NCBI GenBank assembly: GCA_022821645.1
Contig: JAJEDE010000010.1
Span: forward strand, 1-60,123
Length of the DNA stretch: 60,123 bases
Source: Chloroflexota bacterium
GTDB lineage: Bacteria > Chloroflexota > UBA11872
Direction of reading: 5' to 3'
The translations under genes were made by a program, and so were the position numbers. The notes beneath the pieces are model-generated. The model saw nothing but the letters and a program-made list of their open reading frames with translations. It ran no database searches and was not told the origin of the DNA. This document shows, one piece after another, positions 7,690 to 16,104 of the stretch (within the stretch, counting starts at the first letter, position 1; each line of letters starts with the position of its first letter).

Positions 7690-7960
7690 ACGCCTCCCTC
7701 CGATGCCGCACGCGCAAGACGAGCATGATGGCGACTACCTCCCGTTCGATTCGGAAGAGCACGCGATAGTTTCCGACCCTTATCCGACGAAACGGACTTC
7801 CAGTGAGCGAGACCACTTGCCGGGCGAAGGCGGCTGGATCGCCCGCGTACCGCTCGATTCTGCCGATGATTCTCTCGCGGTCCTGAACGTTCAGGCGACG
7901 CATGTCTCTAACCGCCCTCGCCGTCCATTCGATGCGCAGACTCTGCGGCATTGAAACCAT
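7682..7960 (-). CDS. RelE/HigB-type mRNA interferase toxin
   Basis: The gene product is 92 residues from ATG 7960. The RelE/ParE fold is visible: 'IEWTARAVRDMRRLNVQDRE' with a following helix 'RIIGRIERYAGD', then 'LTGSPFRRIRVGNYRVLFRI' and 'VAIMLVLRVRHRREAYD', the classic RelE ending with basic residues and a Tyr near the C-terminus. RelE toxins cleave mRNA at the ribosome. An in-frame extension upstream exists on paper, but it starts far outside the fold and runs across the palindromic operator, so the ATG next to that operator is preferred. A second ATG nine bases later is also possible. Confidence 0.87.
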   Translation of the reverse strand: MVSMPQSLRIEWTARAVRDMRRLNVQDRERIIGRIERYAGDPAAFARQVVSLTGSPFRRIRVGNYRVLFRIEREVVAIMLVLRVRHRREAYD

Positions 7961-7977
7961 GTTCGCATATAGCGAAC
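7961..7977 (-). promoter_or_regulatory. Palindromic operator abutting the toxin start codon
   Basis: GTTCGCATATAGCGAAC is an interrupted palindrome with 6-bp arms (GTTCGC/GCGAAC) around an AT-rich 5-bp centre. It ends directly against the toxin ATG at 7960. Toxin-antitoxin operators typically sit at the promoter, and the TATAT centre could serve as a -10 element. If so, the mRNA would be leaderless or nearly so, since no Shine-Dalgarno is seen in this space. Confidence 0.55.
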
Positions 7978-8201
7978 AGACCTTCAAGCGCCATGACCCG
8001 GCTGCCATTCGGCGGTGGCGCGAGTTCAGGATGGGCCGCTGATTCGGTAGGCTTATCGGGCGGTCGGGCGGTGCTGCGTGTGAGCGCGCCCCGGCCTCCA
8101 GGTGGATATACGAAGCGGCGGCCGCATGGGTGCGGCGATAAGGACGGCACAGGGACCGATTGACACGCCGCCACCCAGGCCAGACGAGGAGCAACCCAGG
8201 G

Positions 8202-10760
8202 ATGACAAGCGAAAACGGTAGCGCCGTGGCGACACTGCGACGGGCCGCAGCCCAGCAGGTGGCCACCGAGCACAGCGTCGAGATTCCCGACTACGACCGG
8301 GACCGACTGGAAGACGTTGGGTTCATAACCGCCATGACCCTGGTGCTGTTGGGCAACTACGCCCAGACGGGGCACTTCGGCGGGCCGCTGGCCTATACGC
8401 CGTACAACGTGGCGCTGCACCTGGGGGGCCCGGAGAACGGGGCGCTGCGATACGACTACCGACGGCCGAAGCACCCGTACTGCGACCGCTTCATGCTGGC
8501 GGGCGGGCACAACATCCCGACGGCGTACGCGCTGTGGATGATCATGGGCGAGGCGATGGCGCGGAAGCACACGGCGACGGGCGACGCGCAGTACGCCGTG
8601 GACCCGAACATCGGGATGCTGGCGATCGACGCGCTGGGGTTCCGGCGCGGTCGCGAGGCGCTGGACACGCTGCTGGAGGACAACGGGCTGGCCGATGACC
8701 CGCTGTTCGCGCAGGCGAAGATTCGCGGGATCCGCTCGCTGGCGGGTCACGCGGAGACGACGGACCTGACGAATGACGTGAACGGCGGTCCGTCGGGGAT
8801 CGGCGTCGCAACGGCGGCCGGCAAAGCGGCGTTCTGGGACTTCGTGGGGGCGGACGACTCGCTGAAGGTGATCGCGCTGGAAGGCGAGTTCGCGATGACC
8901 GAGGGCCACGCGCAGGAACTGAAGACGCAGGCGCTGGCGCAGAAGGTCGGGAAGCGACTGCGGATCCTGCTGTCGTACAACAACGCCGGGATTGACGACT
9001 CGCTGGTCGGCGGCGTAATTGGCGAGGACGTGGCCGAGGGCTACGTGATGGAGGACCAGTGGACCTCCTACGGCTGGAACGTGCTGTCGCTGGACGACGG
9101 GAACGACTACGACCAGGTGATGGCCGCGCTGAAGATGATGGAGGACTGGGATCCGGACGACCGTCGGCCGCTGATCGTGGTCGGGAATACGACCAAGGGC
9201 TGGTGGCCGAGCGCGCAGGACGGCCAGATCGCCGGTTTCGGCGAGCAGTTGGTGGGCTATCACAGCCACCCGTACGAGATGAAGATGAACGAGCCGTACT
9301 TCGTGGCGCTGGCGGAGAGCTTTGAGCAGCGCTACGGGGTGGAGTTCGACGGGATCCGGGACGGCCCGGTGGCCGACGAGCGCGAGCGGCTGATCCAATT
9401 CAAGACGAACATCGACGTGGCGATGTCGGTGCTGAATCAAAACGGCCTGGGCGACTGGCTGGCGGACAAGCTGGTTGAGATTGGCGACTCGCTGAACGAC
9501 GAGTTGCCGTTGCGGATCGACACGTCGTCGGATCCGTTCCAGGACGAGCGGCTGCAGCCGCAGAACATCCCGCAAGAGCCGCAGTCGCTGGCGGTCACCA
9601 ACGAGTTCTCGGGCGAGACCTCGACGGTGGACATCGAGCTGTTCAAGAAGGCCGGCGACGTGGCGGGAACACGGCGGGCGATTTCCGAGATCATCAAGTG
9701 GACCAACTACGTGACGGACAACCGGTTCATCACGCTGGCGGCCGACTTGTCGAGTTCGATCAACGTTGAGAACGGCGCGCTGTGGGGGCACTACGACCCA
9801 ATCGGCAACCCGCTAGGGACACGCATCAAGGCGCCGATCGAGGAAGCCGGGAACGCGTCGTCGGCGATCGGGTTCGTGAGCCAGTCGGCGTCGATGGACC
9901 CGGACGTGCATGCGGGCGTGTGGGCGCTGAGCGGTACGTACGGGGCGTTCACGCCGCTGATGTACCTGCCGGCGCGGGTGTGGAGCCAGCAGAACCAGGA
10001 CAGCCCGTTCCGGGTGGGCGTGCTGCACATTTTGGCGGGGCACTCAGGGCCGGAGACGGCGGCGGACGCACGGACGCACTTCGGCATTTTTGCGCCGCAG
10101 GTGTGGAAGCTGTTCCCGCGGGGCCAGGCGATCAACCTGAGCTTCTGGGACTACAACGACGTGGCGCCGGGGTACTTCGCGGCGGCATCGCTGGCAGCGC
10201 AGGACCCGAACGTGGGCGTGATCATCATCGAGGTGGCGCGGCCGGACTTCCCGGTGGCCGACCGGAACACGTTTGCCGACTCGGACCCGTTGGCGGCTGC
10301 CAGGGGTCTGTATCTAATCCGAGATTGGGATCCGGACAAGCCCGCGCAGGGCACGGTGTTCGTGCAGGGCTCGAACTCAACGGTGAACCTGGTGAACGTG
10401 CTGCCGCGGCTGGACGAGGCCGCGGTGAACGTGCGGGTGGTGGCCGTGGTGAGCGAAGAGTTGTTCGCTCGCCAGCCGGCGTCCTACCGCGAGTCGATCG
10501 TGTCGGATGCCAGCCGGTATGACGCGATGGTGGTTTCAACCGGCACGCGGCGATTCCCGCCGGTGAGCGGCCTTGGACCGCTGACGGACGAGTACTCGCT
10601 GTGGTCGGACTGGGACGACCAGTGGCTGACCGGCGGGACGGAGCCGGACGTGATCGCGGAAGCGCATTTGGACGCGGACTCGATCTATGCCGGCATCAAG
10701 CGGTTTGCCGAGGATCACGACTCGCGGCTGGCACGGCAGCAGGCGGCGGTTGGGCTGTAG
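8202..10760 (+). CDS. Transketolase-like thiamine-diphosphate enzyme, unusually long
   Basis: About 852 residues, longer than transketolase (about 660) and close in size to homodimeric pyruvate dehydrogenase E1. N-terminal TPP-domain signatures are 'HFGGPLAYTPYN', 'CDRFMLAGGHNIPTAYALW' (counterpart of the transketolase SxGH segment), 'GGPSGIGVATAAGKA', and a TPP-binding motif with 'ALEGEFAMTEGH' about 30 residues before 'SYNNAGIDDS'. The pyrimidine domain follows ('FITLAADLSSSINVENG', 'GALWGHYDP') and then a C-terminal domain with 'LHILAGHSGPETAADARTHF'. The true donor and acceptor substrates are uncertain. ATG 8202 is preferred over TTG 8160 because GAGGAG lies upstream and the extension is not conserved-looking. 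It is a single gene flanked by a toxin-antitoxin module and a repeat. Confidence 0.75.
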   Translation: MTSENGSAVATLRRAAAQQVATEHSVEIPDYDRDRLEDVGFITAMTLVLLGNYAQTGHFGGPLAYTPYNVALHLGGPENGALRYDYRRPKHPYCDRFMLAGGHNIPTAYALWMIMGEAMARKHTATGDAQYAVDPNIGMLAIDALGFRRGREALDTLLEDNGLADDPLFAQAKIRGIRSLAGHAETTDLTNDVNGGPSGIGVATAAGKAAFWDFVGADDSLKVIALEGEFAMTEGHAQELKTQALAQKVGKRLRILLSYNNAGIDDSLVGGVIGEDVAEGYVMEDQWTSYGWNVLSLDDGNDYDQVMAALKMMEDWDPDDRRPLIVVGNTTKGWWPSAQDGQIAGFGEQLVGYHSHPYEMKMNEPYFVALAESFEQRYGVEFDGIRDGPVADERERLIQFKTNIDVAMSVLNQNGLGDWLADKLVEIGDSLNDELPLRIDTSSDPFQDERLQPQNIPQEPQSLAVTNEFSGETSTVDIELFKKAGDVAGTRRAISEIIKWTNYVTDNRFITLAADLSSSINVENGALWGHYDPIGNPLGTRIKAPIEEAGNASSAIGFVSQSASMDPDVHAGVWALSGTYGAFTPLMYLPARVWSQQNQDSPFRVGVLHILAGHSGPETAADARTHFGIFAPQVWKLFPRGQAINLSFWDYNDVAPGYFAAASLAAQDPNVGVIIIEVARPDFPVADRNTFADSDPLAAARGLYLIRDWDPDKPAQGTVFVQGSNSTVNLVNVLPRLDEAAVNVRVVAVVSEELFARQPASYRESIVSDASRYDAMVVSTGTRRFPPVSGLGPLTDEYSLWSDWDDQWLTGGTEPDVIAEAHLDADSIYAGIKRFAEDHDSRLARQQAAVGL

Positions 10761-10852
10761 TCCACGCTGAGCTGAGTTGCGGGCATCACCTACCGTTCGC
10801 TCGAGACCTCTCTCGTAGGCGAGGCGAGCGAAGGGGCGGTGGTGGCGTGTGA

Positions 10853-11045
10853 GGCCACGACCGGAAGATCGTCACTCCAGCCCTCTCCCACGGGAGACCC
10901 TTGCGTAGCCTGGCCTTGGTTGCCCGGAAGCCCCCTCACCCCAACCCTCTCCCCGAGGAGAGGGAGCAAGAGCCGTCCCTCTCGCGAGGGCGCGGGGCGT
11001 TTGCAAAGGTCTCCCAGGAGCGGGAGAAAGAGCGGCGGTTGGGCT
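10853..11045. repeat. Dispersed intergenic repeat, copy C
   Basis: The 312-bp gap between two convergent genes is filled by this element. Its words in order are GGGAGACCCTTGCGTAGCC, GGTTGCCCGGAAGCCCC, CACCCCAACCCTCTCCCC paired with GGAGAGGGAGCAAGAGC, GTCCCTCTCGCGAGGGCG, GGGGCGTTTGCAAAGGTCTC and GGGAGAAAGAGC. The outer words are complementary (GAGACC...TTGCG versus GCAAAGGTCTC), so the whole unit is an imperfect palindrome able to fold as a bidirectional hairpin. Confidence 0.65.
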
Positions 11046-11072
11046 GTAGGTAGCCCGACGTAGGTTCGCGCG

Positions 11073-11951
11073 TCAGGCGGAGACGGGGATTTCGAGGAAG
11101 TCCTTGCCGAGGATGATGTCTCCGGTGAATTCCGCTCGAGCCTCGGCGTGCATGGCGGCCTGGCGGTTCGGGTGATCGGCGGTGGTGTCCAGATGGACGA
11201 GGACGAGGCGCTGGACGTTGGCCTGGGCGGCGATGCGGGCGGCGCCGGCGGCGCCGGTGCAGCTGGTGGCGATTTCGGGCCAGCGGTCGATTTCGTCCTG
11301 GAGGTCCATGGCCATGTGGACAAGAACGTCGGCGTCGCGAGCGAAATCGACGAGCGCGGGAAGGGGGCGAGTGTCGCCTGAGATGATCACGGAAGCGGAG
11401 GGCGTCTCGAGGCGGTACGACAGCGAGGTGAGGTAGGGCTGGACGTGGCGGGCGGGGCCGGTGGTGACGGTCCAGTGGTCGCTTGTGACGGTTTCGTCTT
11501 CTTCGAGTTCGTGGATGTCCAAGGTTGGGAGGGTGCGGGGCATGGGGCCGCCGCGGAGTTGGTGGATGCGCTGGCTGAGGGGGTGGCGGGTGCGGGCCTG
11601 GAGGTCGGGGCCGTAGACGCCTTCGGGCGAGAAGAGCAGATGGGCGATGCGGCGGAGGGGCGGGGGACCGTAGACGGACAGGGCGTCGCCGGCGCCGGCG
11701 CCCTGGTCCCAGCGGGCCATGACGAAGTGGCCGAAGTCGGCCATGTGGTCGAAGTGGTGGTGGGTGAAGAAGAGCTGATCGATGGCCAGTGGGTCGATGG
11801 AGGAGGCGAAGAGGTTCATGGCAGAGCCGGGGCCGAGGTCGAAGACGGCGCCGGCGTCGTCGGTCAGGACGGCGATGGACTGGCCGGCGCGGTGGGCGCG
11901 AGGGGTTGGGTTGCCGGTGCCGAGGAGGATGAGGCGGAGGTTGGAGCTCAT
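11073..11951 (-). CDS. Metallo-beta-lactamase-fold hydrolase, RNase Z-like
   Basis: A 292-residue protein with the binuclear zinc motif HxHxDH as 'FFTHHHFDHMADF' near residue 63. Further ligands are likely His168 in 'GPARHVQPYL', Asp193 in 'IISGDTRP' and His273 near 'ADHPN'. The start 'LRLILLGTGNPTPRAHRAGQ' is the hallmark of the RNase Z/ElaC-type and arylsulfatase-like MBL enzymes. It may process tRNA 3' ends or hydrolyse small esters; the family alone does not separate these. The ATG abuts a dispersed repeat (11952 onward), so no ordinary ribosome-binding site is visible. It lies downstream of the sarcosine oxidase operon on the same strand, 300 bp away. Confidence 0.8.
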   Translation of the reverse strand: MSSNLRLILLGTGNPTPRAHRAGQSIAVLTDDAGAVFDLGPGSAMNLFASSIDPLAIDQLFFTHHHFDHMADFGHFVMARWDQGAGAGDALSVYGPPPLRRIAHLLFSPEGVYGPDLQARTRHPLSQRIHQLRGGPMPRTLPTLDIHELEEDETVTSDHWTVTTGPARHVQPYLTSLSYRLETPSASVIISGDTRPLPALVDFARDADVLVHMAMDLQDEIDRWPEIATSCTGAAGAARIAAQANVQRLVLVHLDTTADHPNRQAAMHAEARAEFTGDIILGKDFLEIPVSA

Positions 11952-12252
11952 GGGAGACCTTTGCGTAACTCTAGTGCGAGTGCCCCGAAGACCCCTTGTC
12001 TATCCTCCAGGAGAGGGGAAGAACGGCGGCGGCGAGGGGGCGGCGTGGTTGGCTCTGGACTTGGAAGGGACTCCGGGCTTTCGACCCTCACCCCCGGATC
12101 GCGTCCGGGGCAGGCTCTAGCCCTCTCCCTGCCAGGGAGAGGGAATAAGACGGCATCTCCTTTGAGGGCGAAGGGCGATTTGCAAAGGTCTCCTTGGAGA
12201 GGGTGAAGAGCCACCGCGTCTTCAAGGGCGAGGGGCGTCTGGCAGTGTTCGC
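11952..12252. repeat. Dispersed intergenic repeats, copies D and E
   Basis: The gap between soxG and the MBL gene carries a partial copy in one orientation (GGGAGACCTTTGCGTAACTC at 11951-11970 followed by CCCCGAAGACCCC). A fuller copy follows at 12075-12235 (CCGGATCGCGTCCGG, CCCTCTCCCTGCCAGGGAGAGGG, GGGCGATTTGCAAAGGTCTC, GGAGAGGGTGAAGAGCC, GAGGGCGAGGGGCGTCTGGC). The CCCTCTCCC/GGGAGAGGG core forms a strong hairpin. I see no gene here. Confidence 0.6.
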
Positions 12253-12858
12253 TCATGCGGTGTCCGATGCTGGGAAGTGGAGGCCGAATTGGTGGGCGGA
12301 GTCTTGGAGCCAGGCGGCTGTGTAGGGGGCGAAGCTGCGGCGGACGATGATGTCGAAGGTGGGCGTGTCGTCGACGGCGATAAGCAGGGCCTGGGCGCGG
12401 GCGAGCAGGGTTTGGGCGCAGGCGCCGGGCGGGAAGACGGAGGGATGGAGATCGAGCGCGCAGCCGCGGGCGAGGACATCGAGCGCGGAGGGGCCGGACA
12501 GGCGAATGACGGTTTGGCCGGCGCTCGTGTCAACGACGGAGGCGAAGTGGCTGGTCAGGGCGGTCTGGAGATCCGTGACCAGGGAGTCGGCCTGGTGGTG
12601 CTTGGCTAGCAGGAGCCATTCGTCCGGTCCGAGCCAGGCGGCTAGCAGTTCTTGGCCGGCGGCTGTGGTGTTGGGGGTGAGCGGGAGTTGGAGGCCGAGG
12701 ACTTGATGGGCCGCGGCGAGCGCGTCGGCGTCGGTTGGGTCCAAGCGCAGGTTGAGGTGGGTGATGAAGGGGCGTTCGAGGAGTTGGCTTTCCCGGGGAG
12801 GAGGCTGCGCGGGTTCGACTGCGCCGAGCGGTGAGCGGCGGGATGTTGGGCTAGACAT
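12253..12858 (-). CDS. soxG: Sarcosine oxidase gamma subunit
   Basis: The gene product is 201 residues from ATG 12858. It has the SoxG arrangement: an N-terminal tail ('SPLGAVEPAQPPPRESQLLERPF'), then 'LGPDEWLLLA', 'VVDTSAGQTVIRLSGPSALDVLARGCALDLHPSVFPPGACAQTLLAR' (given here only to identify the fold), and 'TFDIIVRRSFAPYTAAWLQD'. Gamma is a small YgfZ/GcvT-like subunit that completes the heterotetramer. The start overlaps the end of soxA by 8 bp, as expected for cotranslated subunits. A long in-frame extension upstream is only the antisense-free shadow of soxA and is excluded. Confidence 0.88.
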   Translation of the reverse strand: MSSPTSRRSPLGAVEPAQPPPRESQLLERPFITHLNLRLDPTDADALAAAHQVLGLQLPLTPNTTAAGQELLAAWLGPDEWLLLAKHHQADSLVTDLQTALTSHFASVVDTSAGQTVIRLSGPSALDVLARGCALDLHPSVFPPGACAQTLLARAQALLIAVDDTPTFDIIVRRSFAPYTAAWLQDSAHQFGLHFPASDTA

Positions 12859-15835
12859 GCTGGCGGGCGCCTTCGGGATCGTAGAAGACGGGGTGGCAGC
12901 TGCGGGCGGGAAGCCATTTATCGTCGTCCAGGGTGGCGACGTAGAGGCGTTCGCCGAGGGCGGCGCGTCCGCCGGCGACCATGGCGAGGGCGATGGAGCG
13001 GCCGAGGACGGGGCTGAAATAACTGGATGTGACATGGCCGCGCATGGGCAGGGGGCGCCGGCGGCCGGGCGTGTCCACGACGTGGCCGCCTTCGGGCAGG
13101 ACCCGGGCGGGGTCGTCGGTGAGCAGGCCGACGAGTTGCTTGCGGTCGGGGCGAACCGAATCGGGGCGGCTGAGGGAGCGCTTGCCGAGGAAGTCCTTGC
13201 AGCGGGAGAGCAAGCGGCCGAGGCCGACGTCGTCGGGCGTGACGGAGCCGTCGGTTTCCTGGCCGACGATGATGAAGCCCTTTTCGGCGCGGAGGACGTG
13301 CATGGTCTCGGTGCCGTAGGGGGTGATGCCGAAGGGGCGGCCGGCGTCGACGAGCGCTTCCCAGACTTGAAGGGCGCGGTCGGCGGGGACGTTGATCTCG
13401 TAGGAGAGTTCGCCGCTGAAGCTGATGCGGAAGACGCGGGCGGGGACGCCGGCGACATGGCCCTGACGGAAGGTCATGAAGGGGAAGTCCTGGCGGGCGA
13501 GGGGGATGTCGGTACCGGCGGCGGCCAGCACGTCGCGGCTGCGGGGTCCAGCGAGGGCGATGTTGGACCAGTGCTCGGAGACGGAGGTGAGGTAGACGCG
13601 GAGGTCGGTCCACTCGGTTTGCAGCCACTGTTCGAGCCAGGCGAGCACGGGGGCCGCGTTGGAGGTGCTGGTGAACATGAGGTAGCGCTGGTCGTCGAGG
13701 CGGGCGGTGACGCCGTCGTCGAAGATCATGCCGTCTTCGCCGAGCATGAGGCCGTAACGGCAGCGGCCGGGGCGGAGGCGTTTCCAGGCGTTGGTGTAGA
13801 CGCGGTCGAGGAACTCGCCGGCGTCGGGGCCGGTGATTTCGATTTTGCCGAGGGTGGAGTAGTCGAGGATGCCGACGCGGTGGCGGACGGCGAGGCATTC
13901 GCGGGCGACGGCTTCGTGCATGGACTCGCCGGGGTGGGGGTAGTACCAGGCGCGGCGCCACTGGCCGACGTTCTCGAAGCGGGCGGCGGCGGATTCGTGC
14001 CACTCCTGCATGGGGGTGACGCGGACGGGGTCGGCGAGGGGGCCGATGTGGCGGCCGGCGATGGCGCCGAGGCTGACGGGGGAGTAGGCGGGGCGGTGGC
14101 GGGGGGTGCCGACGGAGGCGGGATCGCGGCCGAGCAGCTCGGCGATGACGCCGGTGGCGAGGGGATTGGCGAGCTTGCCCTGGTCGGGTCCCATGCCGAG
14201 GGTGGTGTAGCGCTTGACGTGCTCAATGGACTCGAAGCCTTCGCGGAGGGAGAGGCGGAGGTCGTCGAGGGTGACGTCTTCATGGAGATCGACGAATTGG
14301 GGTTTGGTGCGGGCGAGGTCGCCGGGGGGTAGCCAGTAGGGCTCTAGATCCGAGGTTGGTGTTTGGGCCGCCCGGGGGGCTGCCGGTTCGTGGCCGTTGG
14401 AGCATCCGGCTGCCGCGGCGGCAGCGGCGCCTGCGGCGGTGCCCTGGCGGAGGGCGGCAGCCAAGCCGAGGTGGGCGGTGACGGCGCCGGCGGGGTGGAT
14501 GTCGTGCGAGGGCCGGGGGGCGAAGGCGGCGATCTGGGGGTTCCAGGTCATCGGGGCACCGGCCTGGGCGTGGAGGTGGAGGGTGGGGGCGTAGCCGCCG
14601 GAGACGCCGAGGAGGTCGCATTCGACGGCGCCGAGGGGGGCGCCGCCCAGGGAGCAAAGCTCGGCGGCGGCGACGCGGCTGCGGCCGTGGGCCTGGCGGA
14701 CGACGGCTCCGGTGTGGATTGGGATGCCCTGGGCGCGGGCCTGGGCCGGGAGGTTGCCGTCGGGTTCAACTCGCACGTCGACGATGGTGGCGACGGGGAC
14801 TCCGGCGTCGGCGAGGTCGAGGGCGGTGCGGTAGGCGGAGTCGTTGTTGGTGAAAATGACGGCGCGTGAGCCGGGGGCCACGGCGTAGCGATGGAGGTAG
14901 GTGGAGATGGCGCCGGCGAGCATGACGCCGGGGCGGTCGTTGTTGGCGAAGAGCAGGGGGCGTTCGTGGGCGCCGGTGGCGAGGACGATCTGCTTGGGCA
15001 GGACACGCCAGACACGGGCGCCGCTTTCGGAACCGGCGTTGTCGGGCTGGTCGGTGTGCAGGCGCTCGGCGAGCAGGACAAGGTTGCTTTCGTAGAGGCC
15101 GAAGGCGGTGGTGTTGGGGAGGGTGGTGACGTCGGGAAACGACGAGAGGTCGGCGGTGGCTGCGTCGGCCCATTGCGGGGTGAGGGGGCCGTCGACGCGC
15201 TCGGCGGTGGAGAGCAGGCCGCCGCCGAATTCGGCCTGTTCGTCGGCGACGATGACACGGGCTCCAGATTGCGCGGCGGCGCGGGCGGCGGCGAGGCCGG
15301 CCGGGCCGGTGCCGACTACCAGGACGTCGCAGTGGGCGTGGACGTGGTCGTAGCGATCGGGATCGGGGGCGTCGGGGGCGTGGCCGAGGCCGGCGGCGTG
15401 GCGCAGGAAGTGTTCGTAGAGCGGCCAGAGGCGACGCGGCCACATGAGGGTCTTGTAGTAGAAGCCGGCGGGGATGAACGGAGCGGCGAGACCGAAGGCC
15501 GACATGAGGTCAAAGTCCAGGCTGGGCCAGGCGTTGACGTGGCGGACCTTCAGCCCCGGTGTGGCGGGAGTGACCGTGGCCAGTCGATTTGGCAGCGTGC
15601 GGGCGCCGTGGCCGAGTTGGACGAAGGCGTTGGGGTCCTCTGCGCCGGCGGAGACGATGCCGCGGGGGCGGTGGTACTTGAAGCTGCGGCCGACGAGGGT
15701 GACGCCGTTGGCGAGGAGGGCGGAGGCGACGGTGTCTCCGCGGAAGGCATCGATGGGGCGTCCGTCGAAGGTGAATTGGAGGGGCTCGTCGCGGTCGATG
15801 CGGCCGCCGTGGTCGAGGCGGAAGGGCTGGCTCAC
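12851..15835 (-). CDS. soxA: Sarcosine oxidase alpha subunit
   Basis: The gene product is 994 residues from GTG 15835, matching the usual 960-1000. In order: an N-terminal ferredoxin-like Fer2_4 domain ('DGRPIDAFRGDTVASALLAN', 'RSFKYHRPRGIVSAG'), an NAD-binding pyridine nucleotide-disulfide oxidoreductase domain ('CDVLVVGTGPAGLAAARAAA' near 170), and from about 620 a GcvT-type folate domain ('ECLAVRHRVGILDYSTLGKI', 'GFIIVGQETDGSVTPDDVG'). The enzyme demethylates sarcosine to glycine, passing the one-carbon unit to tetrahydrofolate and releasing H2O2. GTG is chosen because it shares GTGA with the soxD stop and gives the correct N-terminus; a longer open frame upstream lies over soxD and soxB. 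Confidence 0.92.
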   Translation of the reverse strand: MSQPFRLDHGGRIDRDEPLQFTFDGRPIDAFRGDTVASALLANGVTLVGRSFKYHRPRGIVSAGAEDPNAFVQLGHGARTLPNRLATVTPATPGLKVRHVNAWPSLDFDLMSAFGLAAPFIPAGFYYKTLMWPRRLWPLYEHFLRHAAGLGHAPDAPDPDRYDHVHAHCDVLVVGTGPAGLAAARAAAQSGARVIVADEQAEFGGGLLSTAERVDGPLTPQWADAATADLSSFPDVTTLPNTTAFGLYESNLVLLAERLHTDQPDNAGSESGARVWRVLPKQIVLATGAHERPLLFANNDRPGVMLAGAISTYLHRYAVAPGSRAVIFTNNDSAYRTALDLADAGVPVATIVDVRVEPDGNLPAQARAQGIPIHTGAVVRQAHGRSRVAAAELCSLGGAPLGAVECDLLGVSGGYAPTLHLHAQAGAPMTWNPQIAAFAPRPSHDIHPAGAVTAHLGLAAALRQGTAAGAAAAAAAGCSNGHEPAAPRAAQTPTSDLEPYWLPPGDLARTKPQFVDLHEDVTLDDLRLSLREGFESIEHVKRYTTLGMGPDQGKLANPLATGVIAELLGRDPASVGTPRHRPAYSPVSLGAIAGRHIGPLADPVRVTPMQEWHESAAARFENVGQWRRAWYYPHPGESMHEAVARECLAVRHRVGILDYSTLGKIEITGPDAGEFLDRVYTNAWKRLRPGRCRYGLMLGEDGMIFDDGVTARLDDQRYLMFTSTSNAAPVLAWLEQWLQTEWTDLRVYLTSVSEHWSNIALAGPRSRDVLAAAGTDIPLARQDFPFMTFRQGHVAGVPARVFRISFSGELSYEINVPADRALQVWEALVDAGRPFGITPYGTETMHVLRAEKGFIIVGQETDGSVTPDDVGLGRLLSRCKDFLGKRSLSRPDSVRPDRKQLVGLLTDDPARVLPEGGHVVDTPGRRRPLPMRGHVTSSYFSPVLGRSIALAMVAGGRAALGERLYVATLDDDKWLPARSCHPVFYDPEGARQHV

Positions 15836-16098
15836 GAGGAGTTTCCGTAGGTGCTGGGGCCGAGGATCTCGTTGGTGACGGTGTCGCGTTCGACGATGAA
15901 CCAGCGGCGGCAGCCGGTGGTGTGGCACCACTGTTCGCGATGGTGGCCGCGACGGTTGTCGCGCATGAAGAGGTAGTCGGCCCACTGCTCGTCGGTGAGC
16001 GCGTCGGGGTCGGCGGGCCGGGGGATGTCGGCCTCGCCGCCGAAGGTGAACTCGTCGTCCTCGCGGGGTCCGCACCAGGGGCAGGGGATGAGGAGCAT
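15832..16098 (-). CDS. soxD: Sarcosine oxidase delta subunit
   Basis: An 88-residue SoxD. The zinc site is visible as 'CPWCGPREDDEFTFGGEA' (Cys6 and Cys9) with a His and Cys later in 'EQWCHTTGCRRWFIVERDT'. The stretch 'RPADPDALTDEQWADYLFMR' followed by 'DNRRGHHREQW' is diagnostic. Delta stabilises the complex and helps bind FMN between alpha and beta. It begins 6 bp after the soxB stop and overlaps the soxA start by 4 bp, so the order is soxB-soxD-soxA-soxG, the canonical operon order. Confidence 0.93.
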   Translation of the reverse strand: MLLIPCPWCGPREDDEFTFGGEADIPRPADPDALTDEQWADYLFMRDNRRGHHREQWCHTTGCRRWFIVERDTVTNEILGPSTYGNSS

Positions 16099-16104
16099 GG
16101 CGGA

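Noticed and set aside
7908..9791. 627-codon minus-strand open frame opposite the transketolase-like gene
   Set aside because: It is Arg/Val/His-rich shadow coding caused by high GC in the third codon position; the plus-strand protein has recognisable domains.
12752..14332. 526-codon plus-strand open frame opposite soxA
   Set aside because: Composition is Gly/Asp/Ala/Val only, the mirror of the GC-rich soxA gene, which carries three well-defined domains.
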